DNA of 57,387 nucleotides from Comamonadaceae bacterium (GTDB lineage Bacteria > Pseudomonadota > Gammaproteobacteria > Burkholderiales > Burkholderiaceae_C), in the NCBI GenBank assembly GCA_027488115.1, contig JAIYCG010000027.1, forward strand, positions 1-57,387. The letters are read 5' to 3'. Made by a program: the position numbers and the translations under genes. Under the pieces are notes generated by a model, which saw only the letters and a list, made by a program, of their open reading frames with translations, had not been told where the DNA came from and ran no database searches. Every line of letters starts with the position of its first letter. Positions within the stretch are counted from its first letter, which is position 1. Shown here piece by piece: positions 8,657 through 17,169 of this stretch.

Positions 8657-9957
8657 GATGTTTGTTGGCGTGCGTGAATGGCCAAGAGTGGCTCAAAGAC
8701 CCATTCCCAAATGCCGCGTACATCGTGGATGACGTCGGCATCGAAAGTCATGCCAGGGCGCAAGGGATGAGCCACGCCAAACGCCATGACATGCTGGGAT
8801 GCCAACTCAACTTGAATTCTGTAAAGTGGTTCGTTGCTTTGCGTGGAGGCCATGAGCGCCGTGCCTTGACCATGTGGCAAATCTTGAGGGGCAATGGGTG
8901 TACCACTGACTTTGAGAACTCGGCCTTTGGCCAGTCCAAATTTTTGATAGGGGTAGGCCGCCAAGCGAAGCCACACCTCTTGACCTGGCTGAATGAAGCC
9001 AGTGGTACGTGTGGGCGCAAAAAGGGCGGCAACCAAAGTGTGTGGTGAGCGATCAGGTGTATTTGCGTTGGCTTGGGGCACCAAGCTGGCAATGGTTTGT
9101 CCCGCGAGTGCCGTGGCGCCTAAACTGAGATGAAGTGTGCTGACCTGGCCCGCTTGGGGTGCCAACACACTGCTGGTTTTGCGAGATTGAATTTCGGCTG
9201 TTTCTTGATCGAGGCTGGCCAGATTGCGATCAAGCTGGAGCAGGTCGATGTTCAGCTGTTTTTGAAGATGTGCCAAGTCGGCTTGGACGGCCTTGTGTTC
9301 GCGTGCCAAGGCAACCCCACTGCGCAGTGTATTTTCGAAGCGCGATTGAAGGTCGATGAGTTCTTCTTGCTTGCCTTGCGCCTGAATCTCAGAGACGAAA
9401 CCTTCAAGTGCCATTTGCTCAAACCGAGATGAGGTTTTTTGTGCCAACTCCACCCTGCGTTTTGCCAGTGCATGTTCTTGGGCCGCTTGTGCTGTTTCAA
9501 GGGACAAGGAGCGAATGCGATCTGTGAGGTGTGCTTCGCTTTGTCTGTTTTGAGCCATGCGCGAGGCACGTTCAGCCAACATGGTGCTGCGCCGCTGCGC
9601 CAAATGAGATGCCAACAAGTTGGCCGTGCTGCCTTCGACAGTGGTTTTGTCGGTGTTGACCACAAACAAAACTTGACCTTGTTCAACCCAGTCGCCTTCT
9701 TTGACGCGCAGTTCAAGTAGCACGCCTGAAATGGCGGCGCTCAATTCCACCGTACCCCATTGCGGCATGACGACGCCAGGCACGCGAACTTTGCGCGCCA
9801 CTTTGCCCCAAGCTCCAAATGCCAACAAGGCACCTGCAAGCACCAAAGCCACACCGGCCACGAGGGTGAAACGCGGATTGTGTGCAAGCTGAATGGGACC
9901 CATCCAAGAGGCCTGCTTGGACTGGGTGACTTCTGAGCGAAAAAGTGGTGTGGTCAT
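8653..9957 (-). CDS. HlyD-family adaptor for bacteriocin secretion
   Basis: Periplasmic adaptor of type I secretion, linking the C39-ABC exporter to an outer-membrane channel. The 434-residue product has a short cytoplasmic N terminus, one transmembrane helix (FTLVAGVALVLAGALLAFGA), a biotinyl-lipoyl half (around GTVELSAAISGVL and VKEGDWVEQGQVLFVV), a long coiled-coil hairpin, the second lipoyl half (VLAPQAGQVSTLHLS) and a beta-barrel end; this resembles CvaA. The ATG at 9957 (MTTPLFRS) is preferred over an upstream extension of 31 unrelated residues that would reach the divergent MBL gene; no good ribosome-binding site is visible. It is the first gene of the cluster. A TolC-type partner is not in this window. 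Confidence 0.9.
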   Translation of the reverse strand: MTTPLFRSEVTQSKQASWMGPIQLAHNPRFTLVAGVALVLAGALLAFGAWGKVARKVRVPGVVMPQWGTVELSAAISGVLLELRVKEGDWVEQGQVLFVVNTDKTTVEGSTANLLASHLAQRRSTMLAERASRMAQNRQSEAHLTDRIRSLSLETAQAAQEHALAKRRVELAQKTSSRFEQMALEGFVSEIQAQGKQEELIDLQSRFENTLRSGVALAREHKAVQADLAHLQKQLNIDLLQLDRNLASLDQETAEIQSRKTSSVLAPQAGQVSTLHLSLGATALAGQTIASLVPQANANTPDRSPHTLVAALFAPTRTTGFIQPGQEVWLRLAAYPYQKFGLAKGRVLKVSGTPIAPQDLPHGQGTALMASTQSNEPLYRIQVELASQHVMAFGVAHPLRPGMTFDADVIHDVRGIWEWVFEPLLAIHARQQTS

Positions 9958-10048
9958 GTGTGTGTCAGTGAACAAGACCTCACAATACGAGTTTATGCAT
10001 CCAACTTTGTTACATTGCCTTGCAAGCGCAACCGATTGAAATACCAGC

Positions 10049-10687
10049 ATGCTTCAGTACCAAACCATCCCTGTCACGCCCTTTCAACAAAACTGCTCAT
10101 TAATTTGGGACGATCAAACGCAACAAGCGGCAGTGATCGATCCAGGCGGTGACCTTGACCTGATCTTGGCGGAGGTCGAGCAGCGGCAATTGAAACTTGA
10201 GCAAATCTGGCTCACCCACGCCCACATCGATCACGCAGGCGGTACGGCCGTGTTGGCGCGCAATTTAAACTTGCCCATCGTGGGCCCGCACCCAGGCGAT
10301 CAGTTTTGGATTGATCGTTTGTCAGACCAAGGCCGCATGTTTCAATTTCCTGAGGCAGAAGTTTTCACGCCAACACGTTGGCTCGCAGATGGCGATACGG
10401 TCATGCTGGGGTCACACACACTGAACGTGCGACATTGCCCTGGCCACACGCCGGGCCATGTGGTGTTTCATTCCCCTGAAATCAAGCGAGCCTTTGTGGG
10501 TGATGTTTTGTTTGCGGGCAGCATTGGCCGAACTGACTTTCCGCAAGGCGATCACGACACCTTGATCGCCAGCATCACGCAGCGTTTGTGGCCCATGGGC
10601 AATGACACGGTGTTCATTCCAGGCCATGGTCCTGAAAGCACTTTTGGTCGTGAGCGCCTGAGCAACCCCTATGTGGGTGGGACCTGA
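10049..10687 (+). CDS. MBL-fold metallohydrolase, glyoxalase II-like (YcbL type)
   Basis: Soluble 212-residue metallo-beta-lactamase-fold hydrolase. The dinuclear metal motif reads THAHIDHAGG, further ligands lie in HCPGHTPGH, in GDVLFAGSIGRTDF and in the terminal FIPGHGPES. The short length, without the C-terminal glutathione-binding domain of classic glyoxalase II, matches the YcbL/GloC type that hydrolyses S-lactoylglutathione or similar thioesters. The N terminus LQYQTIPVTPFQQNC is the family start. It is divergent from the bacteriocin adaptor and is probably unrelated to it. The physiological substrate is inferred only. Confidence 0.9.
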   Translation: MLQYQTIPVTPFQQNCSLIWDDQTQQAAVIDPGGDLDLILAEVEQRQLKLEQIWLTHAHIDHAGGTAVLARNLNLPIVGPHPGDQFWIDRLSDQGRMFQFPEAEVFTPTRWLADGDTVMLGSHTLNVRHCPGHTPGHVVFHSPEIKRAFVGDVLFAGSIGRTDFPQGDHDTLIASITQRLWPMGNDTVFIPGHGPESTFGRERLSNPYVGGT

Positions 10688-10694
10688 AACCGCA

Positions 10695-10710
10695 TGACCT
10701 GAAGAGGTCA
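10695..10710. repeat. Small inverted repeat between convergent genes
   Basis: TGACCT-GAAG-AGGTCA forms a 6-bp stem with a tetraloop, lying between the MBL gene and the convergent M48 protease gene and covering the protease stop codon. No T-run follows on either strand, so a termination role is only possible. Confidence 0.3.
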
Positions 10711-11622
10711 GTTCAAAATTGTGGCCGGCCGGCTTTGCATTGCTTGCTCGTAAAGGTGAGCCACTTTGGGTAAGTTGGCTTCAAGTTCTTGTATGCGATT
10801 GTTGCCACTGGGGTGCGTGGAAAGAAAACTCGGTTGACTTTTGCCACCACCGCTAGCGTTCAACATTTTTTTCCAAAGCTGCACACTGGCTTCAGGTTTG
10901 AAGCCAGCGCGAGCAGCAATTTCAAGGCCGACCAAATCAGCTTCTGTTTCGTCGTCACGTCCGTATTTCAAGGTCAGCAATTGGGTGCCCAAGTTGGCTG
11001 CGACATCGCCCATTTGACCTAAACCCAACAGTTGAGAGGCAACAGACAAGCCCATGCTCGTGGCTTTGGATTTGGCCAAGCGCTCGCGGGAGTGCTCTCG
11101 CAAGGCATGTGCCATTTCATGGCCCATGATCATGGCCACTTCATCGTCGTTCAATTGCAACTGATCCAATATGCCAGTGTAAAAAGCAATTTTGCCGCCA
11201 GGCATGCACCAAGCGTTCAGCTGCTTGCTGCCAATCAAGTTGACTTCCCATTTCCACTTGCGCGCGTCTGGGTTCCATTGCGATGTGAAAGGAATCAGTT
11301 TGGCGGCGATGGCGCGCAAGCGTTTGAGTTGTGGGTAATCGTCGGGTGCCAACGCACCTTTGCTGTCGGCATCGCCCAAGGTCTGCCGGTATTGTTGCCT
11401 GGCAGAGGCTTCCAGCGTTTCGGCAGGAATCAGTTTGCGAATACTTGACGACTGGCCCACATCGACCTGCGCCTGTGCGGTTCCGGCCAGCAAGCCTGTG
11501 AGCCCCAAACCAGCCCCACTTAGATGATTCAAAAAACCGCGCCGAGAAAAACCCTCTGCTTCGTGGGATGAAGCTGCCAAGGGATCAGACACGTTTAAAT
11601 TTGAAAAACATCGCCAACACAT
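10708..11622 (-). CDS. M48-family metalloprotease, exported, Tat-type signal
   Basis: A 304-residue zinc metalloprotease of the M48 (Oma1/BepA/LoiP-like) family, expected in the periplasm. The N terminus contains SRRGFLNHL followed by a hydrophobic stretch ending GTAQAQ, which looks like a twin-arginine signal peptide with an AxA cleavage site. The catalytic helix is MGHEMAHALREHSRERL (HExxH), and the third zinc ligand is the Glu in ETEADLVGLEIAARAG. No TPR domain is seen, unlike BepA. The start at 11622 has GAAGA just upstream; a shorter start is possible. Likely role is outer-membrane or envelope protein quality control, inferred from the family. Confidence 0.88.
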   Translation of the reverse strand: MCWRCFSNLNVSDPLAASSHEAEGFSRRGFLNHLSGAGLGLTGLLAGTAQAQVDVGQSSSIRKLIPAETLEASARQQYRQTLGDADSKGALAPDDYPQLKRLRAIAAKLIPFTSQWNPDARKWKWEVNLIGSKQLNAWCMPGGKIAFYTGILDQLQLNDDEVAMIMGHEMAHALREHSRERLAKSKATSMGLSVASQLLGLGQMGDVAANLGTQLLTLKYGRDDETEADLVGLEIAARAGFKPEASVQLWKKMLNASGGGKSQPSFLSTHPSGNNRIQELEANLPKVAHLYEQAMQSRPATILN

Positions 11623-11693
11623 TCTTCAATCATAGTGCCGCACCTTCAGATTTCAAATCGGAATTTTCACAAAACCTCATCTGAACTTGGATA

Positions 11694-13034
11694 ATGCAAG
11701 CCATGACAGAAAAGACCGCAACAGATCAGCCCGCTTTTTCATGGCTTGCCTCTTGGCGAGTCTATTTACAGCCGGCCAGTTTGCGCATGCTGTTGTTGGG
11801 CTTTGCTGCAGGCTTGCCACTGTTGCTGGTGCTGGGCACTTTGAGCTTTCGTTTGCGTGAAGCCGGCATTGACCGAAGCACCATTGGCTACCTCAGTTGG
11901 GTGGGCTTGGCCTATGGTTTCAAATGGGTTTGGGCGCCGCTGGTTGATCGCATGCCCATCCCTTTCCTAACCCACAGATTAGGTCGCAGGCGCAGTTGGT
12001 TGCTGTTAGCCCAGACCATGGTGATACTCGGTTTGGTAGGCATGGCGCTCAGCGACCCTTCTCAAACTTTAGGCCCTGTGGTCTGGTGCGCCTTGTTGGT
12101 TGCCGTGGGTTCTGCGACGCAAGACATTGCGCTGGATGCGTTTCGCATTGAGTCAGCAGAGCCTGCACAACAAGCCGCTTTGGCAGCCAGTTACCAAACA
12201 GGGTACAGACTGGCCATGATTTGGGCTGGCGCGGGTGTGTTGTGGGTTGCCGCATGGGTACAGGGTGAAAATGCCACAGGCTATTTGCATGCCGCTTGGC
12301 AAACAGCTTATTTGGTCATGGCCGCCAGCATGTTGGTGGGCGTCATCACCGTATGGATGTCCCGCGAACCTAGCCCCACTGAATTGCCACCGGCCAGAAA
12401 TATGAAGGCATGGTTGCAAGGGGCTTTGATCGACCCCTTTGCCGATTTCATCAAGCGCTACAAATGGCAGGCTGCATTGATACTCAGTTTGATTGCGGTG
12501 TACCGCATCAGTGATGTGGTGATGGGCATCATGGCCAATCCGTTTTATGTGGACATGGGGTACACCAAAGCAGAGGTGGCCACCGTGACCAAAGTGTATG
12601 GTGTTTTGATGACGCTGTTGGGTGCATTTGTGGGCGGTGTCATGGCATTGCGCTGGGGCGTGATGCGCATTTTGATGCTGGGTGCCATTCTCAGTGCCCT
12701 GAGCAATTTGTTGTTTGGGTGGCTGGCTGGGCACGGCCATGATGTGCGCGCACTCATTGCGGTTGTATCGGCCGACAACTTGGCCAGTGGCATTGCCTCT
12801 GCCGCCTTCATTGCTTACCTGTCCTCCTTGACCAACATCAAGTATTCGGCCACGCAATATGCGTTACTCAGCTCCATGATGCTGCTCTTGCCCAAATTTA
12901 TCGCTGGTTTCTCGGGTGACTTTGTCAATGCACATGGCTATGCCGACTTCTTCAATGCCACCGCCTTGCTAGGCATGCCGGTGCTCATTTTGGTCGCGCT
13001 GGCCTGGCGGTTTCAGCCTTCCGACAAAGACTGA
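11694..13034 (+). CDS. AmpG-like MFS permease
   Basis: A 446-residue major facilitator with about 12 to 14 transmembrane segments. The N-terminal LRMLLLGFAAGLPLLLVLGTLSFRL region, the GLAYGFKWVWAPLVDRMPIP loop after the second helix and DIALDAFRIE in helix 4-5 are typical of AmpG, which imports anhydro-muropeptides (GlcNAc-anhMurNAc peptides) for cell-wall recycling. The second ATG (11703) is an equally plausible start. Neighbours give no further hint: an M48 protease on the other side and a two-component system downstream. Confidence 0.88.
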   Translation: MQAMTEKTATDQPAFSWLASWRVYLQPASLRMLLLGFAAGLPLLLVLGTLSFRLREAGIDRSTIGYLSWVGLAYGFKWVWAPLVDRMPIPFLTHRLGRRRSWLLLAQTMVILGLVGMALSDPSQTLGPVVWCALLVAVGSATQDIALDAFRIESAEPAQQAALAASYQTGYRLAMIWAGAGVLWVAAWVQGENATGYLHAAWQTAYLVMAASMLVGVITVWMSREPSPTELPPARNMKAWLQGALIDPFADFIKRYKWQAALILSLIAVYRISDVVMGIMANPFYVDMGYTKAEVATVTKVYGVLMTLLGAFVGGVMALRWGVMRILMLGAILSALSNLLFGWLAGHGHDVRALIAVVSADNLASGIASAAFIAYLSSLTNIKYSATQYALLSSMMLLLPKFIAGFSGDFVNAHGYADFFNATALLGMPVLILVALAWRFQPSDKD

Positions 13035-13054
13035 TTTACGAAACTTTACGAACG
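13035..13054 (+). promoter_or_regulatory. Tandem 10-bp direct repeats upstream of response regulator gene
   Basis: TTTACGAAAC TTTACGAACG, two nearly identical decamers in direct repeat starting at the ampG stop codon and ending 69 bases before the response-regulator ATG; an inverted TTTACG (as CGTAAA, 13110-13115) lies near that start. Ten- to eleven-base tandem repeats are the usual binding pattern of OmpR/PhoB-family regulators, so this is a candidate autoregulatory site. Inferred, not shown. Confidence 0.45.
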
Positions 13055-13123
13055 CTCCAATCATTTGTGAGGTGTTTGCTAAATTCTAGGGGCATCATGT
13101 CAATCATGGCGTAAAGTGAAACT

Positions 13124-13828
13124 ATGACCGTGCAGCTTTTGATGATTGAGGACGACGAACGTTTAGCCAAGATGGTGGGCGACTACCTGCGTCAATCAGG
13201 ATTTGGCTTTTCGCATGCGGGTGATGGATGGAGTGGCCTCAGCGCAGTTCAAAAAAACTCTCCCAATTTGGTCATCTTGGATTTGATGTTGCCTGACATG
13301 GATGGTCTTCAAGTCTGTCAAAAAATACGGACCATGTCTGGTGCGCAAAGCCATACGCCGATCCTCATGCTGACAGCCAAGGGTGACCCCATGGACCGCA
13401 TTGTGGGCTTAGAGTTGGGCGCCGACGATTACTTGCCCAAACCTTTTGAGCCGCGCGAATTGTTGGCGCGCATTCGCGCTATTTTGAGGCGCAAGTCTGA
13501 CGCAGGGTCAGATCACTCATCGCGCATGCAGTTTGGCAGTTTGGAAATTGATCGCGATGCCCGCGCAGTTTTTGTGAGTGGCAAACTGTGCGAACTCACG
13601 TCTTATCAATTTGATCTTTTGGTGGCCATCGCCGAGCGGGCGGGCCGCGTTTTAACGCGTGATCAAATTATGGAAGCTGTGAGAGGCCGTGAGTTAGAAG
13701 CGTTTGACCGCTCCATCGATGTTCACATGGGCCGAATTCGAATGGCCATTGAGGACGATCCCAAGTTCCCTCAAAGAATTTTGACCGTGCGTGGCGTGGG
13801 TTATGTTTTTGCCAAACAGCAACATTAA
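13124..13828 (+). CDS. OmpR-family two-component response regulator
   Basis: A 234-residue DNA-binding response regulator. The receiver domain (about 1-120) has the acidic pair EDDE, phospho-acceptor Asp53 in VILDLMLPDMDG, the LTAKGD switch Thr and Lys in DYLPKPFEP. The C-terminal winged helix (about 140-234) ends with the family pattern SIDVHMGRIRMAIEDDP and TVRGVGYVF. Overall resemblance is to the RstA/OmpR group. The histidine kinase gene follows 7 bases later, so they form one operon and a cognate pair. The stimulus is unknown. Confidence 0.95.
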   Translation: MTVQLLMIEDDERLAKMVGDYLRQSGFGFSHAGDGWSGLSAVQKNSPNLVILDLMLPDMDGLQVCQKIRTMSGAQSHTPILMLTAKGDPMDRIVGLELGADDYLPKPFEPRELLARIRAILRRKSDAGSDHSSRMQFGSLEIDRDARAVFVSGKLCELTSYQFDLLVAIAERAGRVLTRDQIMEAVRGRELEAFDRSIDVHMGRIRMAIEDDPKFPQRILTVRGVGYVFAKQQH

Positions 13829-13835
13829 TTTCACG

Positions 13836-15131
13836 ATGGCTTGGTTCTCTTCAATTTCTAAACATTTGTACCTGCGAATTTGGCTAGCCGTGGTATTGGG
13901 TGTTGCCATTCTCATGTTGCTGGTAGGTTGGGCATGGAGTTTGTCGGTAGAACATGTTGCACACAACGGCCCTCAAGGTGTGCGCGAGTTGCAAGTTCGC
14001 AATGAGCAGGGTGAGCTGTTGGCCATGGTGCCTGGTCAATTACAACGTGGCGTAGGCGTCAACTTTCAGCTCACTCTGCCAGATGGTCAAAAATTGACAC
14101 TCTTGCTGCCTCGCCGACCGCTGGTGGCAGGGCAAGGGCCAGCCGAGGGAGCAGGACCCGGTGGCTTCAACAGACCCATGAATGGCATGTCACGCGACTT
14201 GTCGCCATGGTGGGCGCGGCCTCCTTATGGTTTTGTCTGGATGCTTTTCTTGGTCGGCTTCGCTGTGGCTTTGGGTGTCTACCCCATTGTTCGCAGACTC
14301 ACGCAGCGCTTAGAAGCTTTACAACAAAGTGTTCAGCGCTGGGGCGAAGGCGACCTCACAGTGCGCATGATTGAGCAAGGTGATGACGAGGTGGCAGATT
14401 TGTCGCGACGCTTTAACGCTGCGGCCGAACGCATTCAAAATTTAATGAGCGCTCAACAATTGCTGTTGGCTTCTCAAAAATCTTTGCTAGCCAATGCATC
14501 CCATGAATTGCGCTCGCCACTGACTCGAATCCGCATGGGCTTGGAGTTCATGAGCGGCCATCACAATGAAGTGGCCAAGCAAGAAATTGCGCGCAACATC
14601 GCTGAACTCGATCAATTGATTGATGAGATTTTGTTGGCCAGTCGACTCGATGCGCAAGAAGTCGATATGGGCATGGTTGAGGTGGTTGACGTGATGGGCT
14701 TGTGTGCCGAAGAGTGTGCCCGCGTCGGTGCTGTGTTTGAAGTTCAATCGGGCGTGAAGCACATTGAAATGAGAGGCGTTGTGAAATTGATGCGCCGATT
14801 GATTCGCAACTTGTTAGAAAACGCAAGCCGATATGGCGCAATCAACGGCCCTGAGGATGTTCTGGTCACAGGGTCTGTGTCATCAACTGAAATTATTTTG
14901 ACTGTCAGTGACAAAGGACCTGGTGTGCCTTTGCCTTATCGCGAGAAAATTTTTGAGCCCTTCTTTCGGCTACCCGGCGCTAGCGAACGTGCAGGCAGTG
15001 TGGGCTTGGGATTGGCGCTGGTGAGGTCGATTGCCCAGCGGCACAAAGGTCATGTAACTTGTGAAGAGCGCTTGGGTGGTGGTGCCAGTTTTGTGGTGCG
15101 CTTGCCTAGGCTAAGAAGCAAAGCCGAATAA
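13836..15131 (+). CDS. Two-component sensor histidine kinase (RstB-like)
   Basis: Membrane histidine kinase of 431 residues from ATG 13836, 7 bases after the response regulator; a GTG at 13791 inside the regulator gene would add 15 residues. Layout: transmembrane helix 1 (about 10-32), a periplasmic loop of roughly 100 residues rich in Gly/Pro, transmembrane helix 2 (FVWMLFLVGFAVALGVYP), HAMP region (RRLTQRLEALQQSV), dimerisation helix with phospho-acceptor His223 in ASHELRSPLTR, and an ATPase with N box NLLENASRYG, G1 DKGPGVP, F box FEPFFRL and G2 VGLGLALV. All catalytic motifs are intact. Confidence 0.93.
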   Translation: MAWFSSISKHLYLRIWLAVVLGVAILMLLVGWAWSLSVEHVAHNGPQGVRELQVRNEQGELLAMVPGQLQRGVGVNFQLTLPDGQKLTLLLPRRPLVAGQGPAEGAGPGGFNRPMNGMSRDLSPWWARPPYGFVWMLFLVGFAVALGVYPIVRRLTQRLEALQQSVQRWGEGDLTVRMIEQGDDEVADLSRRFNAAAERIQNLMSAQQLLLASQKSLLANASHELRSPLTRIRMGLEFMSGHHNEVAKQEIARNIAELDQLIDEILLASRLDAQEVDMGMVEVVDVMGLCAEECARVGAVFEVQSGVKHIEMRGVVKLMRRLIRNLLENASRYGAINGPEDVLVTGSVSSTEIILTVSDKGPGVPLPYREKIFEPFFRLPGASERAGSVGLGLALVRSIAQRHKGHVTCEERLGGGASFVVRLPRLRSKAE

Positions 15132-15147
15132 GCATACCCGCAGAAGT

Positions 15148-15942
15148 TTAGGCGCGGCCCACGTCGTTGCGCAGATGGTCTTTGTCGTAATGCAAAGCAG
15201 CGTATCGAAAAAAAGCTTCCAAGGACACAAACAGACAATACAAAAAGCCTGCACCGCCACACATGAATCCCAATCGAAAAACATACAGCCGCAAAAACAT
15301 GGCAAAGCCAGAGGCCAAGCCGCGCAAAACGCCGCCGCTTTTGCCAGCTTGCGCGCGTTTGCTGGCACCCAACATGACGTACTGAGTGAGCTTTTCTAAA
15401 CTGCCGCGAACCGTTTCGCGTGAGTGGTGCAACAACTTGGCAGAAATGACTTTGCGCGGTATCGGTGCGGCAGGGTCTTCGTTGTGCAAGATGGCTTGTT
15501 CGTGCACAGCACCCACATACTCTTTGATCATGTCTCGCCTAAACAGGCGTTCTACTTTAGACCGAGAAATGTAGTATTTCAATTCGTGGCCATATGCCAC
15601 CATGCGCCATTGAATTTGCCAAACCGCTTTGGCATTCGATTGCACGATGGCTTGGAGCTCTTTCTGAAACTCGGGCGTGATGAGCTCGTCGGCATCTAAG
15701 AAAAAAATGTAATCGCTGCTGGCATGGGCAATGAGTCGATTGCGTTGGACAGCAAAGCCTTGCCAGTCTGGGTATTCAAAAACTTCAGCACCCGACTGAC
15801 GGCACAAAGCCACTGTGTTATCGGTGCTGCCGCTGTCGACCACCAAGACTTGATGGGCGAATGCTGCACTGGCCAAACAAGCCTGAATGCGATGCGCTTC
15901 GTTTTTGGTCAGGACCGCGATGGTCAGCGAGGGCACCGACAT
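15148..15942 (-). CDS. Family 2 glycosyltransferase, LPS core type (WaaE/KdtX-like)
   Basis: A 264-residue GT-A fold glycosyltransferase. The N terminus SLTIAVLTKNEAHRIQACLASA, the nucleotide-binding VVDSGSTDNTVALC block and the metal-binding DADELI are characteristic of the WaaE/KdtX group, which adds a glucose or heptose-linked sugar to the lipopolysaccharide inner core. The C-terminal part contains hydrophobic stretches suggesting membrane association. The ATG at 15942 is chosen because it gives the family N terminus and lies 16 bases after the upstream zinc-finger gene; a longer frame would overlap that gene. The exact sugar transferred cannot be read from sequence. Confidence 0.88.
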   Translation of the reverse strand: MSVPSLTIAVLTKNEAHRIQACLASAAFAHQVLVVDSGSTDNTVALCRQSGAEVFEYPDWQGFAVQRNRLIAHASSDYIFFLDADELITPEFQKELQAIVQSNAKAVWQIQWRMVAYGHELKYYISRSKVERLFRRDMIKEYVGAVHEQAILHNEDPAAPIPRKVISAKLLHHSRETVRGSLEKLTQYVMLGASKRAQAGKSGGVLRGLASGFAMFLRLYVFRLGFMCGGAGFLYCLFVSLEAFFRYAALHYDKDHLRNDVGRA

Positions 15943-15958
15943 AAAGGGACGCGGTGAT

Positions 15959-16162
15959 TCAGTGGCCGTGACCGACTGCTTCACCCGCTTTAAGTTGGTA
16001 CACCGTGCCGCAATAGGGGCACTTGGCATGGCCTTCGCGGGCGACGTCTAAGTAAACCTTGGGGTGGGTGTTCCAGACTTTCATGTCAGCCTTGGGGCTG
16101 GGGCAAAAAACACCGCCTTGTGGGTTCAAGTCTTTGGCCAGAAGTTCAATAGCTTGACTCAT
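15959..16162 (-). CDS. Small zinc-finger protein (zf-CHCC family)
   Basis: A 67-residue protein with a Cys-His-Cys-Cys zinc site: VFCPSPK, THPKVYLDV and HAKCPYCGTVYQL. This is the zf-CHCC domain shared with the mitochondrial complex I subunit NDUFS6, widespread as a stand-alone protein in proteobacteria. The function of the bacterial stand-alone form is not established. It follows ilvE after about 20 bases on the same strand and precedes the glycosyltransferase, so the three are probably one transcript. Confidence 0.9.
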   Translation of the reverse strand: MSQAIELLAKDLNPQGGVFCPSPKADMKVWNTHPKVYLDVAREGHAKCPYCGTVYQLKAGEAVGHGH

Positions 16163-16182
16163 GAACAGGGTCCTTCTTTGAA

Positions 16183-17121
16183 TTAAACGGCTGTTAACCA
16201 GTGAGCGTATTTTGGATTCTTGCCGTTCACGATGTCAAAGAAACCTGTCTGAATTTTTTCAGTGACAGGGCCACGGCTGCCAGCCCCAATTTCAATGCGA
16301 TCGAGTTCGCGGATGGGTGTGACTTCAGCAGCAGTGCCAGTGAAGAAGGCTTCATCACAGATGTAAATTTCGTCGCGTGTGATGCGCTTTTGCACAATCT
16401 CAAGGCCTAAGTCTTTGGCAATGTGAAACACCGTGTTGCGTGTGATGCCGTTTAAAGCGCCAGCCGATAAATCGGGGGTGTAGATGACGCCATCTTTGAT
16501 GACAAAAATGTTTTCGCCTGCGCCTTCAGACACGAAGCCGGAGGTGTCGAGCAACAAGGCTTCGTCGTACCCTTCATCGACGGCTTCCATGTTGGCCAGA
16601 ATGGAGTTGGTGTAGTTGCTCACGGCCTTGGCCTGCGTCATGGTGATGTTGACGTGGTGGCGTGTGAAACTGGAGGTTTTGACGCGAATGCCACGCTTCA
16701 AACCTTCTTCGCCCAAGTAAGCGCCCCAAGTCCATGCAGCCACCATGAGGTGGATGGTGTTGCCTTTGGGGCTGACACCTAATTTTTCTGAACCAATCCA
16801 AGTGAGAGGGCGGATGTAGCCGCTTTCTAGATGGTTCTCACGCACCACAGCTCTTTGGGCCTCGCACACTTCCTCTTTGGTGAAGGGCAATTTCATGCGC
16901 AAGATTTTGGCGCTGTTGAACAGTCGGTCGGTGTGCTCTTGCAAACGGAAAATAGCCGTGCCATTGACCGTTTTGTAGGCCCGAACGCCTTCAAAGGCGC
17001 CGCAACCGTAGTGCAGTGTGTGGGTTAAGACGTGGATTTTGGCGTCGCGCCATTCGACCATCTTGCCGTCCATCCAAATTTTGCCGTCACGGTCTTCCAT
17101 GGAGGGGGTTGCGGTGCTCAT
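16183..17121 (-). CDS. ilvE: Branched-chain amino acid aminotransferase
   Basis: PLP-dependent class IV aminotransferase that makes valine, leucine and isoleucine from their 2-oxoacids. The 312-residue product has the N-terminal DGKIWMDGKMVEWRDAKIHV, the HYGCGAFEGVRAY loop, the PLP-lysine region TQAKAVSNYTNS and the phosphate-binding GAGENIFVIKDG; TAAEVTPIRELD near the C terminus is also diagnostic of IlvE rather than D-amino-acid transaminase or aminodeoxychorismate lyase. Length is normal. The zinc-finger gene lies directly downstream. Confidence 0.96.
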   Translation of the reverse strand: MSTATPSMEDRDGKIWMDGKMVEWRDAKIHVLTHTLHYGCGAFEGVRAYKTVNGTAIFRLQEHTDRLFNSAKILRMKLPFTKEEVCEAQRAVVRENHLESGYIRPLTWIGSEKLGVSPKGNTIHLMVAAWTWGAYLGEEGLKRGIRVKTSSFTRHHVNITMTQAKAVSNYTNSILANMEAVDEGYDEALLLDTSGFVSEGAGENIFVIKDGVIYTPDLSAGALNGITRNTVFHIAKDLGLEIVQKRITRDEIYICDEAFFTGTAAEVTPIRELDRIEIGAGSRGPVTEKIQTGFFDIVNGKNPKYAHWLTAV

Positions 17122-17169
17122 TGTTTTGTCCTTTGTTGCCAGTTTCGCAAAGCGTTTATTTTACGAGCC

